Positions 38,917 to 48,296 of a stretch of 64,000 nucleotides of DNA are shown piece after piece. The stretch's first letter is position 1; the number at the start of each line of letters is the position of its first letter. Origin of the DNA: Skermanella rosea (GTDB taxonomy: Bacteria; Pseudomonadota; Alphaproteobacteria; Azospirillales; Azospirillaceae); the NCBI RefSeq assembly GCF_016806835.2, contig NZ_CP086111.1, forward strand, positions 4,519,471 through 4,583,470, given 5' to 3'. The notes beneath the pieces are model-generated. The model did not search any database and had not been told where the DNA came from. It was given only the letters and a program-made list of their open reading frames with translations. Both the position numbers and the translations under genes were made by a program.

Positions 38917-39483
38917 ATGGCGGTTCAGGGCGATAAGGCCGGCACATCCAAGGCGAACGGCGTCAGGGCGCACCTGACCGAGGAGGAGCACCGGCTGCTG
39001 TCCCGGCTGCGGCACCGCAAGCCGGCGCGCAACCCTCCCGCCGAAGCGGGCGGGCCGGGGCTGGGGGACAGGCTGGCCGACCGGGTCGCCGCCACCGTCG
39101 GGTCCTGGCGCTTCATCATCATCCAGGCGGCGCTCCTGATCTTCTGGATCGTCGCCAACCTGTTCGCCTGGTGGAGCGCCTGGGACCCCTACCCCTTCAT
39201 CCTGCTGAACCTGGTGCTGTCGTTCCAGGCGGCCTTCACAGCGCCGGTGATCATGATGAGCCAGAACCGCCAGGGCGACATCGACCGGATGAACGCGCAG
39301 CACGATTACGAGGTCAACACCAAGGCCGAGCTGGAGATCGAGCTGCTGCACCAGAAGATCGACCTGCTGCGCGAGCAGGAGATCGCCCTGCTGCTGAAGA
39401 TGGTGAGCCGATTCGAGCAGCGGATGGAAGCGATGCAGGAGCGGGGCGGTTCCGGCAAGGCGGACGGCCCGGGCGGGGAGTAA
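38917..39483 (+). CDS. DUF1003 membrane protein
   Basis: A 188-residue protein of the DUF1003 family. A polar N-terminus is followed by two membrane segments (FIIIQAALLIFWIVANLF and FILLNLVLSFQAAFTAPVIMMS) joined by the typical short loop, then the conserved QNRQGDIDRMNAQHDYEVN and a charged, probably coiled-coil tail. Function unknown. ATG 38917 follows GGAGAGG; a GTG six codons upstream is the alternative. Confidence 0.88.
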   Translation: MAVQGDKAGTSKANGVRAHLTEEEHRLLSRLRHRKPARNPPAEAGGPGLGDRLADRVAATVGSWRFIIIQAALLIFWIVANLFAWWSAWDPYPFILLNLVLSFQAAFTAPVIMMSQNRQGDIDRMNAQHDYEVNTKAELEIELLHQKIDLLREQEIALLLKMVSRFEQRMEAMQERGGSGKADGPGGE

Positions 39484-39518
39484 CGCCGTATCCCGGACCG
39501 CCGGCGCCGGGCGGGGCG

Positions 39519-40670
39519 TCAGGCCACCGGTTCCTCCCCGAACAGGTCGGCCATTGCCTCCTCGCCGATGGCGAAGGCGGTGCTCATGCCGGTTCCGCTG
39601 GAGACGACGGACAGGCGCACCGCCGGGTCGGGAGCGTCGATGAAGGCGGTTTCCGTGGGGGACGACGGATAGCAGCCGAGCCAGCGCTCGGTCACGGTCA
39701 TGTCGGGAATGTCCAGAGTCTCAGCCGCGTGCCGGAGGATGATCGCGTCCACCCCGGCGGGGGCGAAGGGGTCGGGCGTCGGGTCGTAATGGTGGCTGTC
39801 GCCGACCACCAGCGAGCCGTCGGCGCCCTGGACGACGATCAGGTGGATGCCGTCGGCGAGCGCCTCCCCCGCCTCCGCCTCCAGCCGCGCGCGAAGGGCC
39901 GGCACGCCGGGCAGGTCGGTGTAGCCTTCGTAGCGCACCAGGCTGAGATCCTGCATCACCGATCCCGGCAGGCGCCAACCCGCCGGCTGGGGCGCGAGGC
40001 GCAGCATGTGGAGCTTGCTCTGGGTGAGGCCGCGCCTTGCCAGCGTCTCGGGGAAGAGGGACAGCAGGTCGCCGCCGGGGCAGACCGCGACGCGCGACGC
40101 CGTGATGCGCCCGGCGGTGGTGTCCACGACGGCGGCATCGGCCGCGCCGGTCTCGACGCCGCGCGCCTGGACTCCCCACAGGAAATCGACGCCGTGCACG
40201 GCGGCCAGGAAGGCAGCCAGCTTCGGCAGGGCTTCGCGCGGCTCGACGCGCAACTCATGCGGGCTCCACAGGGCGCCCTGGATGCCCGGACGGACCATCG
40301 GCAGGGTCTGCGCCGCCTCGCCGGGATCGAGCAGGCGGCACCCCTCGCCCATGGTTCCGGCGGCGAACTGTTCGAGGACGGCCATGGCCTCGGGCCGGTG
40401 GGCGACGACCGCCGTACCCCGGTGCAGGACGGGAATGCCCGCCAGGGGAGCCACCTCCGCCCAGACGTCGCGGCTGCGGCGCGCCCGGTTCCAGGTGACG
40501 CCGGCGCGCTGCCCGGTGACCGTCACGAATCCGAAATTGCGGACCGAGGCGCCGTTGGACCGCCGGTCCCGGTCGATCACGCAGACCTTCAGGCGGCGCC
40601 TCGCGGCGGCCAGCGCATGGGCCAGCCCGACGATGCCGCCGCCGATGACCGCCAGATCGTAATGCGTCAC
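39519..40670 (-). CDS. FAD-dependent oxidoreductase, glycine/D-amino acid oxidase type (TIGR03364-like)
   Basis: A 383-residue flavoprotein. The Rossmann motif DLAVIGGGIVGLAHALAAARR opens the protein, and RRSNGASVRNFGFV with VTVTGQ after it is characteristic of the TIGR03364 group, which is often linked to aminophosphonate use. C-terminal SVVSSGTGMSTAFAIGE completes the FAD site. The likely reaction is oxidative deamination or demethylation of an amine. The start is GTG 40670, five bases after GGGAGGGA. No phosphonate genes are seen nearby, so its substrate is open. Confidence 0.8.
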   Translation of the reverse strand: MTHYDLAVIGGGIVGLAHALAAARRRLKVCVIDRDRRSNGASVRNFGFVTVTGQRAGVTWNRARRSRDVWAEVAPLAGIPVLHRGTAVVAHRPEAMAVLEQFAAGTMGEGCRLLDPGEAAQTLPMVRPGIQGALWSPHELRVEPREALPKLAAFLAAVHGVDFLWGVQARGVETGAADAAVVDTTAGRITASRVAVCPGGDLLSLFPETLARRGLTQSKLHMLRLAPQPAGWRLPGSVMQDLSLVRYEGYTDLPGVPALRARLEAEAGEALADGIHLIVVQGADGSLVVGDSHHYDPTPDPFAPAGVDAIILRHAAETLDIPDMTVTERWLGCYPSSPTETAFIDAPDPAVRLSVVSSGTGMSTAFAIGEEAMADLFGEEPVA

Positions 40671-41400
40671 TCGATCCCTCCCGCCTGGATCCCGCTCTAT
40701 CCGAGCGCCGCTGCCCGGGGGCACGGCCGCGGACGGGACAATCCGACAACGGGCACGGTTCGGCCAATGGTTTTTTCTGCGGGAGCATTCCGGGAGTTGG
40801 ACCGCTCCTGCCGGAGCCGCATGTGCGGATCCAGTGTGGCCCTTTCACTTGATACGCCGGGAATCGCTCCGTCGGGGTCTCCGCCTTCCGGACGATCACG
40901 CTGATCGCCCGGAAAGGGTATCAATCGGTCAGCCCGTATGCCGGCCGCCATGCATCTCGAATATCGCCTTGAGCATGACGGAGACCAGTCAGGCGAGCAG
41001 CTTCAAGACCAGGGCTTCGTCAGCCTCCGCCAATTCAGGTTCCAGATCATGAAGATGACGGCGGGCCGCAGCATCATCGAAAGGCGGGCTGGTATTCTTC
41101 AGGGTCAGCTTTTCGAGGGCGCCAAGAGCCGGCAAGGGCTGGTTCCCGTCCTTATCACGCTCTGCCATGATGCCGTGTTCCGCTGGGAAGTTGCGTATCG
41201 CTCGGCGTCAGAAAGGTAACGCCGGATCAACCGCCGATTTCTCACCCCTACCTCTTTTTCGGAGAAGCCACAAGCTGTAAGCCCGGGATCGGTCGGAAAG
41301 CCGAGGCGTGATTCATTCCTGCAACGTTTATCCGGACCGGCCCCCGCCTACCCGTTATAGCCCATTGCCCGGCGGCCCGGAGGCATGCTCCAAGAGCGAC
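40671..41400. other. Gene-poor stretch between oxidoreductase and acyltransferase
   Basis: About 730 bases with no confident gene. It contains one possible 59-codon gene on the minus strand (40,989-41,168, listed separately) overlapping weaker rightward frames, and otherwise no recognisable signal. Confidence 0.4.
40989..41168 (-). CDS. Possible small hypothetical protein (59 residues)
   Basis: A minus-strand frame from ATG 41168 to TGA encodes 59 residues (begins MAERDKDGNQPLPALGALEK, ends ALVLKLLA). The composition, acidic and amphipathic with a predicted helical second half (AAARRHLHDLEPELAEADEA), looks like a real protein rather than a shadow. GGAA lies about ten bases upstream. No family recognised; coding status uncertain because rightward frames overlap it. 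Confidence 0.35.
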   Translation of the reverse strand: MAERDKDGNQPLPALGALEKLTLKNTSPPFDDAAARRHLHDLEPELAEADEALVLKLLA

Positions 41401-42039
41401 ATGGCGGGTGATTTCAGTTTCAGGGCGATGGTCAAGGCGCTGGTGGACGGCGCGTGCATCGCGGTCGCGGCGCTGCCGGCGGGCCTGTGCCGGCTGGAGG
41501 CGCGGTTCGGCGAGCGGGGCGACCTGTTCACGCTGTTCGGGCAAGGCTTCTCGATCGTCCCCGGGCTGCCGGGCAACTTCCTGCGGAGGGCCTTCGCGAG
41601 GCTGACCCTCGATGGCTGCGCGCGGGACTGCGAGATCGGCTTCCTGACCTGGTTCTCCAGCCGTCACGCCCGGGTGGGACGGGGGGTCTATATCGGCCCG
41701 ATGTGCGTGATCGCCGACGCCGCGATCGGCGACGGATCGCTGGTGGCAACGCGGGTCAGCATCCTGAGCGGCAAGAACCAGCACGGGTTCGACGCGGAGG
41801 GCCGGCTGATCCCGTTCAGCCGCGACCGCGCCGCCTTCATCGGCATCGGGCGGAACACGTGGATCGGCGAGGGCGCCGTCGTCATGGCCGATGTCGGCGA
41901 CGGCTGCGTGGTGGCGGCGGGCGCCGTGGTGACAAGGCCGGTGCCCTCCGGCCAGATCGTCGGCGGCAATCCGGCACGGGTCATCGGCACCGTCGAGGCT
42001 AGCTTCGGGGACGAAGAAAAGGGCAGAATCATGGCATGA
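41401..42039 (+). CDS. Hexapeptide-repeat (left-handed beta-helix) acyltransferase
   Basis: A 212-residue acetyltransferase-like protein. Residues about 90-195 carry the imperfect hexapeptide repeats of a left-handed beta-helix (IGPMCVIADAAIGDGSLVA, TWIGEGAVVMADVGDGCVV) and end with PSGQIVGGNPARVIG, as in WcaF/VatD-type O-acetyltransferases. It lies upstream of two glycosyltransferases and may decorate the same surface glycan. Start taken at ATG 41401; the frame stays open to 41308. A small A+T-rich hairpin (TTATCG/CGATAG) follows the stop. Confidence 0.8.
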   Translation: MAGDFSFRAMVKALVDGACIAVAALPAGLCRLEARFGERGDLFTLFGQGFSIVPGLPGNFLRRAFARLTLDGCARDCEIGFLTWFSSRHARVGRGVYIGPMCVIADAAIGDGSLVATRVSILSGKNQHGFDAEGRLIPFSRDRAAFIGIGRNTWIGEGAVVMADVGDGCVVAAGAVVTRPVPSGQIVGGNPARVIGTVEASFGDEEKGRIMA

Positions 42040-42201
42040 TGGGGGTAACTAAATCTTATCGTTTTCGATAGTTAATCATAATCAGGCATATAGCCCGGTG
42101 CGTTCGGTCGTGTTATAGAGCCCGCCGGCATTACCGGAACAACCTTGGGAGCTGGCGTCAGCCTTGCCGGGGCGGCGCTACCGTTATAGGCATTCGAAAC
42201 C

Positions 42202-43278
42202 ATGTCTTCCCTGGACGCAGTGTCGCCGGTCGTCGCGCCGTTCGAGCCCCGCCCCAACGAGCACGACCGGGAGGGACGCATGCTGCTGTCCCTGGTGATC
42301 CCCTGCTACAACGAATCCGCCAACATCGAACCGCTGTTCGCCCGGCTGTTCCCCGTGCTGGACACCTTGCCCATCGACTGGGAGGTGGTCTGCGTCAACG
42401 ACGGCAGCCGCGACGACACCCTGGACAGGCTCAACGCCGTCCATGAGCGGGAGCCGCGGGTGCGCGTGGTCGACCTGTCGCGCAATTTCGGGAAGGAGGC
42501 GGCCCTGTCCGCCGGGCTGGCGGTGGCCGACGGCGATGCCGTCGTTCCGATGGACGCCGACCTGCAGCATCCGCCGGAACTGCTGCCCGACCTGGTCGCC
42601 CGGTGGCGCGAGGGTTTCGACGTCGTGATCGCGATCCGCCAGGCGAGGACCGGGCAGTCCGCGGGCAACCGGCTGGGCGCGCGGGTCTTCTACTGGCTGT
42701 TCGACCGCATGTCGGAGGTGCCGCTGCCGCGCGAGGCCGGGGATTTCCGGCTGCTCGACCGGGTCGTGGTCGACGTGATCAACCGCATGCCGGAGCGCAC
42801 GCGGTTCATGAAGGGCATCTTCGCCTGGGTCGGCTTCCGCCAGACGACGATCCCCTATGTCCAGGGGGAGCGCGCCGCCGGCGAGACCAAATGGGGTTTC
42901 CTGAAGCTGCTGCGCTTCTCCATGGTCGGGCTGACCGCCTTTTCCACCTTTCCGCTGAGGGTCTGGGGGCTTGTCGGGGCCGTCGTCTCCGGGCTGGCCT
43001 TCTGCTACATCGTGATGCGGCTGCTGCGCACGGCGCTGTTCGGCATCGACGTGCCCGGCTATGAGTCCATCATCGTCACCGTGCTGTTCCTCGGCGGTGT
43101 CCAGTTGCTGACCCTCGGAATCATCGGCGATTATCTCGGCCGGGTATTCGACGAGGTGAAGGGACGGCCGCTCTACATCGTGCGCTCGATCCGCGGCAGG
43201 GCGGCGCCGTCGGCGGTCTCGCGCGGGATGGAAGCGGCGCGCGGCGCGGAGCATGCCTACCGGCGCCACGATTCCTGA
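42202..43278 (+). CDS. Family 2 glycosyltransferase with C-terminal membrane helices (GtrB/ArnC type)
   Basis: A 358-residue polyprenyl-phosphate glycosyltransferase. The GT-A domain has LSLVIPCYNESANI, VCVNDGSRDDTLD and the metal-binding DADLQHPPEL; the C-terminus has two membrane helices (VWGLVGAVVSGLAFCYIVMRLL, TVLFLGGVQLLTLGIIGDYLG). Such enzymes load undecaprenyl phosphate with a sugar that a GT39-type enzyme then uses, which fits the next gene. ATG 42202 is given because the first codons show coding-like third positions; ATG 42280 has a stronger SD (GGGAGGG) and starts at MLLSLVIP. Confidence 0.87.
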   Translation: MSSLDAVSPVVAPFEPRPNEHDREGRMLLSLVIPCYNESANIEPLFARLFPVLDTLPIDWEVVCVNDGSRDDTLDRLNAVHEREPRVRVVDLSRNFGKEAALSAGLAVADGDAVVPMDADLQHPPELLPDLVARWREGFDVVIAIRQARTGQSAGNRLGARVFYWLFDRMSEVPLPREAGDFRLLDRVVVDVINRMPERTRFMKGIFAWVGFRQTTIPYVQGERAAGETKWGFLKLLRFSMVGLTAFSTFPLRVWGLVGAVVSGLAFCYIVMRLLRTALFGIDVPGYESIIVTVLFLGGVQLLTLGIIGDYLGRVFDEVKGRPLYIVRSIRGRAAPSAVSRGMEAARGAEHAYRRHDS

Positions 43279-43292
43279 CCGGTTAGCCGCCG

Positions 43293-44936
43293 ATGACCGT
43301 CATCGATCCGCGGCTCCCGCAATCCGCCTTCGACCGGGTTGCTGCGGGAGCCCTGCCGAGAAGCCTGTTCGACGACCTGGCCCTGGGGCTGCTGCTCTCC
43401 CTGGGCGTCCTGATCGTCCTGACCTTCTCCAACTACGGCATCATCTGGGACGAGGAGGTGCAGCGGACCTATGGTCTGCTGCTGCTGGACTACTATGGCT
43501 CGGGACTGCGGGACCTCTCCGCCTTCGGCTATGACAATCTGTACCTGTACGGCGGCGGCTTCGACATGGCCGCGGCGCTGCTGGAGCGGGTGTCCCCGGT
43601 GGGCGCGTACGAGACCCGGCACCTGCTCGGCGGGATGGTCGGGCTACTCGGCATGGCCGGCACCTGGCGGCTGGCGCGGCTGGTCGGGGGCGAGAGGACG
43701 GGTTTCCTGGCGCTGCTTCTGCTGGCGCTGCTGCCGGCCTACTACGGCCATATGTTCTCCAACCCCAAGGACATCCCGTTCGCCTGCGGCATGGTCTGGT
43801 GCCTTCACCTGTCGGCGCTGATCCTGCGCGAGCTGCCGCGTCCGCGCTGGGGCCTGGTCCTGGGTTTCGGGATCGTGCTGGGCCTGACGCTGGGCACCCG
43901 CATCGGCGGCGTGCTGGCGGTGTTCTTCCTGGGCGCCGCGGTGCTGGGCCATCTGGGCCGGGTCGCGGCGCTGCGTCGCGGCATCGCGCCGGCTGGCCGG
44001 CAGGCCGTGACGATCGCGCTGCGCCTGCTGCCGGCCCTGCCGGTCGCCTGGCTGGTCATGGTCCTGGTCTGGCCCTGGGCGCACCTGGATTTCCTGAACC
44101 CGGTCCGGGCGTTCCTGAAATTCTCCGCTTTCCCCTGGCCCAACGAGGTGCTGTACGGCGGCCGCTGGATCCCTGCGGACGAGCTGCCGGCGACGTACCT
44201 GCCGACCATGCTGGGGTTGCAGCTGCCCGAGCTGCTGCTGGCGGGACTAGTGGCCGCGGCCTGGTACGGGTTCCGCGCCCTGGTGCGGCCTCCCCTCGCG
44301 GTGGACGGGACCCGGCGCCTCCAGGTGGGGCTGGTGGCGCTGGCCGCCGTCTTTCCCGTGGCCTATGCGCTGGCCAGCCATCCCGTCCTGTACAACGGGT
44401 TCCGCCATTTCCTGTTCGTGCTGCCGCCTCTGGCGATCGTGGCGGCGCTGGGGTTCGACCGGCTGTGGGCGGCGGTGGCGGACAACCGGTCCCGGCTGCG
44501 CGCCCGCCTGCTGGCCCTGCCCTTCACGGCCGCCGTGGTGGCGCAGGTCTGGACCATGGCGGCGCTGCATCCGTACGAGTACGTCTATTACAACCGCATC
44601 GCCGGCGGCATCGCCGGGGCCGAGTGGCGCTACGAGCTGGACTACTGGGGCGCCGCCCTGCGCGAGGCCGCCCTCGCCCTGGACGAGTACGTGGCGAACG
44701 AGCGCGGCGGCAGGATCGGCACCGCCGAGCGGGTCCGCGTCTTCGTCTGCGGCCATCCGACTTCCGCGATGTATTTCCTGCCGCCCCAGTTCAGGCTGGT
44801 GGGCGAGCCGGAGCAGGCCGACTTCCTGGTGTCCTGGACCCAGGCGGGCTGCAACTTCACCATGTTCGGACAGGTGGTCGCGGAGGTCCAGCGCTTCGGG
44901 GTGACGCTGGCGGTGGTGAAGGACCTGCGGGAGTAG
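43293..44936 (+). CDS. GT39/PMT-like integral-membrane glycosyltransferase
   Basis: A 547-residue polytopic protein with about ten membrane helices. The first extracytoplasmic loop carries the acidic pair of the family (GIIWDEEVQR), and the arrangement of helices with a soluble C-terminal domain of about 130 residues matches ArnT/PMT-type lipid-phosphate-sugar transferases. It lies 14 bases after the GtrB-like gene, which probably makes its lipid-linked sugar donor. The acceptor (lipid A, protein or glycan) is unknown. Confidence 0.8.
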   Translation: MTVIDPRLPQSAFDRVAAGALPRSLFDDLALGLLLSLGVLIVLTFSNYGIIWDEEVQRTYGLLLLDYYGSGLRDLSAFGYDNLYLYGGGFDMAAALLERVSPVGAYETRHLLGGMVGLLGMAGTWRLARLVGGERTGFLALLLLALLPAYYGHMFSNPKDIPFACGMVWCLHLSALILRELPRPRWGLVLGFGIVLGLTLGTRIGGVLAVFFLGAAVLGHLGRVAALRRGIAPAGRQAVTIALRLLPALPVAWLVMVLVWPWAHLDFLNPVRAFLKFSAFPWPNEVLYGGRWIPADELPATYLPTMLGLQLPELLLAGLVAAAWYGFRALVRPPLAVDGTRRLQVGLVALAAVFPVAYALASHPVLYNGFRHFLFVLPPLAIVAALGFDRLWAAVADNRSRLRARLLALPFTAAVVAQVWTMAALHPYEYVYYNRIAGGIAGAEWRYELDYWGAALREAALALDEYVANERGGRIGTAERVRVFVCGHPTSAMYFLPPQFRLVGEPEQADFLVSWTQAGCNFTMFGQVVAEVQRFGVTLAVVKDLRE

Positions 44937-44970
44937 CGGGCCTCCGGGAGAGATCATCGGGCCGCCGGCG

Positions 44971-46425
44971 TCACGCCAGCGGCTTCCAGTGCTGGGCGCC
45001 TTCCAGCAGGCGGGCGGCGCCCGCCCGGTCGACCGGGCGGGAGAAGTAGTAGCCCTGGCCGAAGTCGCAGCCCATGGACCTGAGCTGCGCGATCTGGCCT
45101 TCGACCTCCGCCCCCTCGGCGACCACGTCCATGCCCAGGCTGCGGGCCAGGTTCATGATCGTGTTGACGATCTGGAAGCTCTCGGCGCTCTGGTCCATGG
45201 CCGACACGAAGGAGCGGTCGATCTTGAGCACGTCCAGCGGCAGCCGGTGCAGGTAGCTGAGCGACGAGTAGCCGGTGCCGAAATCGTCGATGCTCAGCCG
45301 TATGCCCAGCGCCTTCAGCTGGGACAGCATGCTCACCTCCCGGTCGGCGTCGCCGATGGTGATGCTCTCGGTGATCTCCAGCCGGAGGGTGTGCGGATCG
45401 ATCCCGGTCTCCTCGACGATGCGGCGGACCTGGGACACCAGGTCGGGTTCCGCGAACTGCCGGGGCGAGATGTTCACGCTGACGGTGAGCGGCGTCTCGC
45501 GCGGGTACGCCTCCTGCCAGGCCCGCGCCGTGACGCAGGCCTCGCGCAGGATCCAGAAGCCCAGGGAAACGATCAGGCCGGTATCCTCGACCACCGGGAT
45601 GAAGTCGCCGGGATAGACCAGGACGCCATCGGGACGCCTCCAGCGCACCAGGGCCTCGAATCCGACGACCTCGTGGCTCGCCAGCGACACGATGGGCTGG
45701 TAGTGCAGGACGAACTCGCCGTTGGCGAAGGCGCGCCGGAGGTCGGCCTCCAGGGTCAGCCGCGTGATCGCCGAGCGGCGCATCTCGCGGTGGAACAGCT
45801 GGACCCGGGACTTGCCCAGCGTCTTCGCCCGGTACATTGCCAGGTCGGCGTCGCGCAGGACATCCTCGGCATAGGCGTAGGCCGTCGTGCCCAGGGAGAT
45901 GCCGATGCTGGCGCTGGAATAGACCTCCTGCCCGTCAATGACGAAGGGTTGCTTCAAGGCTCCCAGGACACGGTCGGCGAAGCGCACGGCGTCGGCGGGA
46001 TCGGCGATATCCGTCAGCAGGACGGCGAACTCGTCGCCGCCGATGCGGGCCAGCGACCCGGCGCAGGGTTCCGTCAGTCCGGCCAGCCGGGCCGAGACCT
46101 CGACGATCATGCGGTTGCCGGCAGGATGGCCCAGGCTGTCGTTGACCACCTTGAACCGGTCGAGATCGATGAACAGGACCGCGAAGCCGAGCCGGCGATC
46201 CTCCGCTTGGCGGGCCATCGCCCGGGTCAGGAGGTCGAGGAACCTTGCCCGGTTCGGCAGCCCGGTCAGGGGGTCGTGGAAGGCGTCGTGGATCAGGCGC
46301 TCCTCGGCCCGGCGCCGCTCGCCGTCGGCCTCGGTGGCGATCGTCTCCAGCAGGGCGATCTGCCGCTTCTGCCTGGACAGGCGCCGTTTCAGCCGGGCGA
46401 TATCGGCCGGTTCGCGGGAAGTCAT
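44971..46425 (-). CDS. GGDEF-EAL cyclic-di-GMP enzyme
   Basis: A 484-residue soluble protein. An N-terminal coiled coil (about 8-48) leads into a GGDEF domain with an intact GGDEF motif (RIGGDEFAVLL) and then an EAL domain with EALVRW, NISPRQF, DDFGTGYSSLSYL and EGAE. Both synthesis and hydrolysis of c-di-GMP are possible by motif. The RxxD inhibitory site five residues before GGDEF is absent. No sensor or membrane domain is present. ATG 46425 is chosen; the frame runs up to 46530 but without ribosome binding site. The A+T-rich upstream bases (46,480-46,570) probably hold the promoter. Confidence 0.9.
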   Translation of the reverse strand: MTSREPADIARLKRRLSRQKRQIALLETIATEADGERRRAEERLIHDAFHDPLTGLPNRARFLDLLTRAMARQAEDRRLGFAVLFIDLDRFKVVNDSLGHPAGNRMIVEVSARLAGLTEPCAGSLARIGGDEFAVLLTDIADPADAVRFADRVLGALKQPFVIDGQEVYSSASIGISLGTTAYAYAEDVLRDADLAMYRAKTLGKSRVQLFHREMRRSAITRLTLEADLRRAFANGEFVLHYQPIVSLASHEVVGFEALVRWRRPDGVLVYPGDFIPVVEDTGLIVSLGFWILREACVTARAWQEAYPRETPLTVSVNISPRQFAEPDLVSQVRRIVEETGIDPHTLRLEITESITIGDADREVSMLSQLKALGIRLSIDDFGTGYSSLSYLHRLPLDVLKIDRSFVSAMDQSAESFQIVNTIMNLARSLGMDVVAEGAEVEGQIAQLRSMGCDFGQGYYFSRPVDRAGAARLLEGAQHWKPLA

Positions 46426-46651
46426 GGAGATCCGCGGCCCGGGCAGATCGCGGCGTCCGGAAGATCTGAGGCGGTTCCCTTCATGTTTTGCGCAAAACCC
46501 TCCGGAGATGGATCCGTTAATCATGTTCATCAATCAATAGTCGCAACTGGTGAAAAATCGTTAAATACACCCGTATGACGATAGTCGGGGTGACGGTGGC
46601 GCGGGCGCGGCGCGGCGGGTAGATTGCGGCCAGAGATCGAAGGAGGAAACC

Positions 46652-47854
46652 GTGAGCGAAACTCTAGGGACGGGCCGGGACGTGGTCATCGTCAGCGGCG
46701 TGCGGACCGCCATCGGCGACTTCGGCGGCGGGCTGAAGGACGTTCCGCCGTCGGAGCTGGGCGCCCTGGTGATAGGGCAAGCGCTGGGCCGGGCGGGCCT
46801 GCCGGCGGCGGACGTGCAGCACGTGGTCATGGGCCAGGTGATCCAGAGCGAGCCGCGCGACATGTACCTGTCGCGCACCGCCGCCATCGGCGCCGGCATC
46901 CCGCCGGAGGTCCCCGCCCTGACGCTGAACCGGCTGTGCGGGTCGGGCGTCCAGGCGATCGTGTCGGCGGCCCAGATGATCCTGCTGGGCGAGTGCTCGG
47001 TCGCGGTGGCCGGCGGCGCCGAGAGCATGAGCCGGGCGCCCTATGTCACGACCGGCGCGCGCTGGGGCGTCAAGATGGGCGACAGCGCCCTGGTGGACGC
47101 CATGACCGCCGCGCTGCACGACCCGTTCGGCCACGGCCACATGGGCGTCACGGCGGAGAACGTGGCAGAGCGCTTCGGCATCGACCGGCGCACCCAGGAC
47201 GAATTCGCGGTGGAGAGCCACCGCCGCGCCGCCCAGGCGATCGACGCGGGATACTTCAAGGAGCAGATCGTTCCGGTCGAGGTCAAGACCCGCAAGGGCG
47301 TGCAGGTGTTCGACACCGACGAGCATGTCCGGCGCGGGCTGGCGGTCGAGGACGTGGGCAAGCTGCGGCCGGTGTTCAAGCCGGACGGCAGCGTGACCGC
47401 CGCCAACGCCTCCGGCATCAACGACGGGGCGGCGGCCGTGGTGCTGATGTCCGCCGCGGAGGCCGAGCGGCGCGGCATCCGGCCGATGGCGCGCATCCTG
47501 TCGTGGGGCCATGCCGGCGTGGCGCCCGAGGTCATGGGCCTGGGGCCGATCCCGGCGGTTCCGAAGGCGCTGGAGCGCGCCGGCCTGTCGGTCGCCGACC
47601 TGGACGTGATCGAGAGCAACGAGGCCTTCGCGGCCCAGGCCTGCGCGGTGGCGAAGGAGCTGGGACTGCCGGCGGACCGGACCAACCCCAACGGCGGCGC
47701 CGTGGCGCTGGGCCATCCGGTGGGGGCCACAGGCTGCATCATCACGGTCAAGGCGCTGTACGAGCTGAAGCGGACCGGCGGGCGGTACGGGCTGATGACC
47801 ATGTGCATCGGCGGGGGCCAGGGCATCGCCCTGGTGGTCGAGAACCTTGGTTGA
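46652..47854 (+). CDS. Acetyl-CoA acetyltransferase (thiolase)
   Basis: A 400-residue thiolase, condensing or cleaving acetoacetyl-CoA or related 3-ketoacyl-CoA. The nucleophilic cysteine is C96 (LNRLCGSGVQA), the second active-site elements are GGAVALGHPVGATG and MCIGGGQG with the second cysteine. Strong SD (AAGGAGGAAAC) precedes the GTG at 46652. No phaB or beta-oxidation genes are adjacent; the following thioesterase overlaps its end. Confidence 0.92.
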   Translation: MSETLGTGRDVVIVSGVRTAIGDFGGGLKDVPPSELGALVIGQALGRAGLPAADVQHVVMGQVIQSEPRDMYLSRTAAIGAGIPPEVPALTLNRLCGSGVQAIVSAAQMILLGECSVAVAGGAESMSRAPYVTTGARWGVKMGDSALVDAMTAALHDPFGHGHMGVTAENVAERFGIDRRTQDEFAVESHRRAAQAIDAGYFKEQIVPVEVKTRKGVQVFDTDEHVRRGLAVEDVGKLRPVFKPDGSVTAANASGINDGAAAVVLMSAAEAERRGIRPMARILSWGHAGVAPEVMGLGPIPAVPKALERAGLSVADLDVIESNEAFAAQACAVAKELGLPADRTNPNGGAVALGHPVGATGCIITVKALYELKRTGGRYGLMTMCIGGGQGIALVVENLG

Positions 47855-48263
47855 GCGTCCCGTGGGTTTCGAGGAGCTCTCGGCGGCCGGCTGGGAGCAG
47901 CTGCCCGATTCCGGCTTCCTGGGCCTGGTCGGCCCGATATGGCGGCGGGGCGACGCGTTCGGGTTCCTGGCGGAACCCCGGCACGCCAATTACATCAACG
48001 TCGTCCAGGGCGGCATGCTGATGACCTTCGCCGACCGCGCGCTGGGGATCTGCGCGTGGGAGGCGGCGGTCAACAAGGCCTGCGTCACGATCCAGTTCGA
48101 CATGCAGTTCATCGGGGCGGCGGATATCGGCGATTTCGTCGAGATCGCGCCGGAGGTGATCCGCAAGACCCGGACCCTGGTGTTCCTGCGCGGGACGATC
48201 CTGGACGGCGACCGGGTCGTGGCGTCGGCCAGCGGCGTGTGGAAGATCCTCGACCGGAAGTGA
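47847..48263 (+). CDS. PaaI-family acyl-CoA thioesterase
   Basis: A 138-residue hot-dog thioesterase. The family motif NVVQGGMLMTFADRALG includes the catalytic aspartate, and VTIQFDMQFIGAA follows. The frame starts at TTG 47847 inside the thiolase end, with a GTG at 47862 as alternative; either way it is coupled to the thiolase. It may hydrolyse an acyl-CoA made or used by that enzyme. Confidence 0.85.
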   Translation: MVERPVGFEELSAAGWEQLPDSGFLGLVGPIWRRGDAFGFLAEPRHANYINVVQGGMLMTFADRALGICAWEAAVNKACVTIQFDMQFIGAADIGDFVEIAPEVIRKTRTLVFLRGTILDGDRVVASASGVWKILDRK

Positions 48264-48296
48264 TAGCCTGCCCTCCTGCTAATACGGGAGGGCTGC

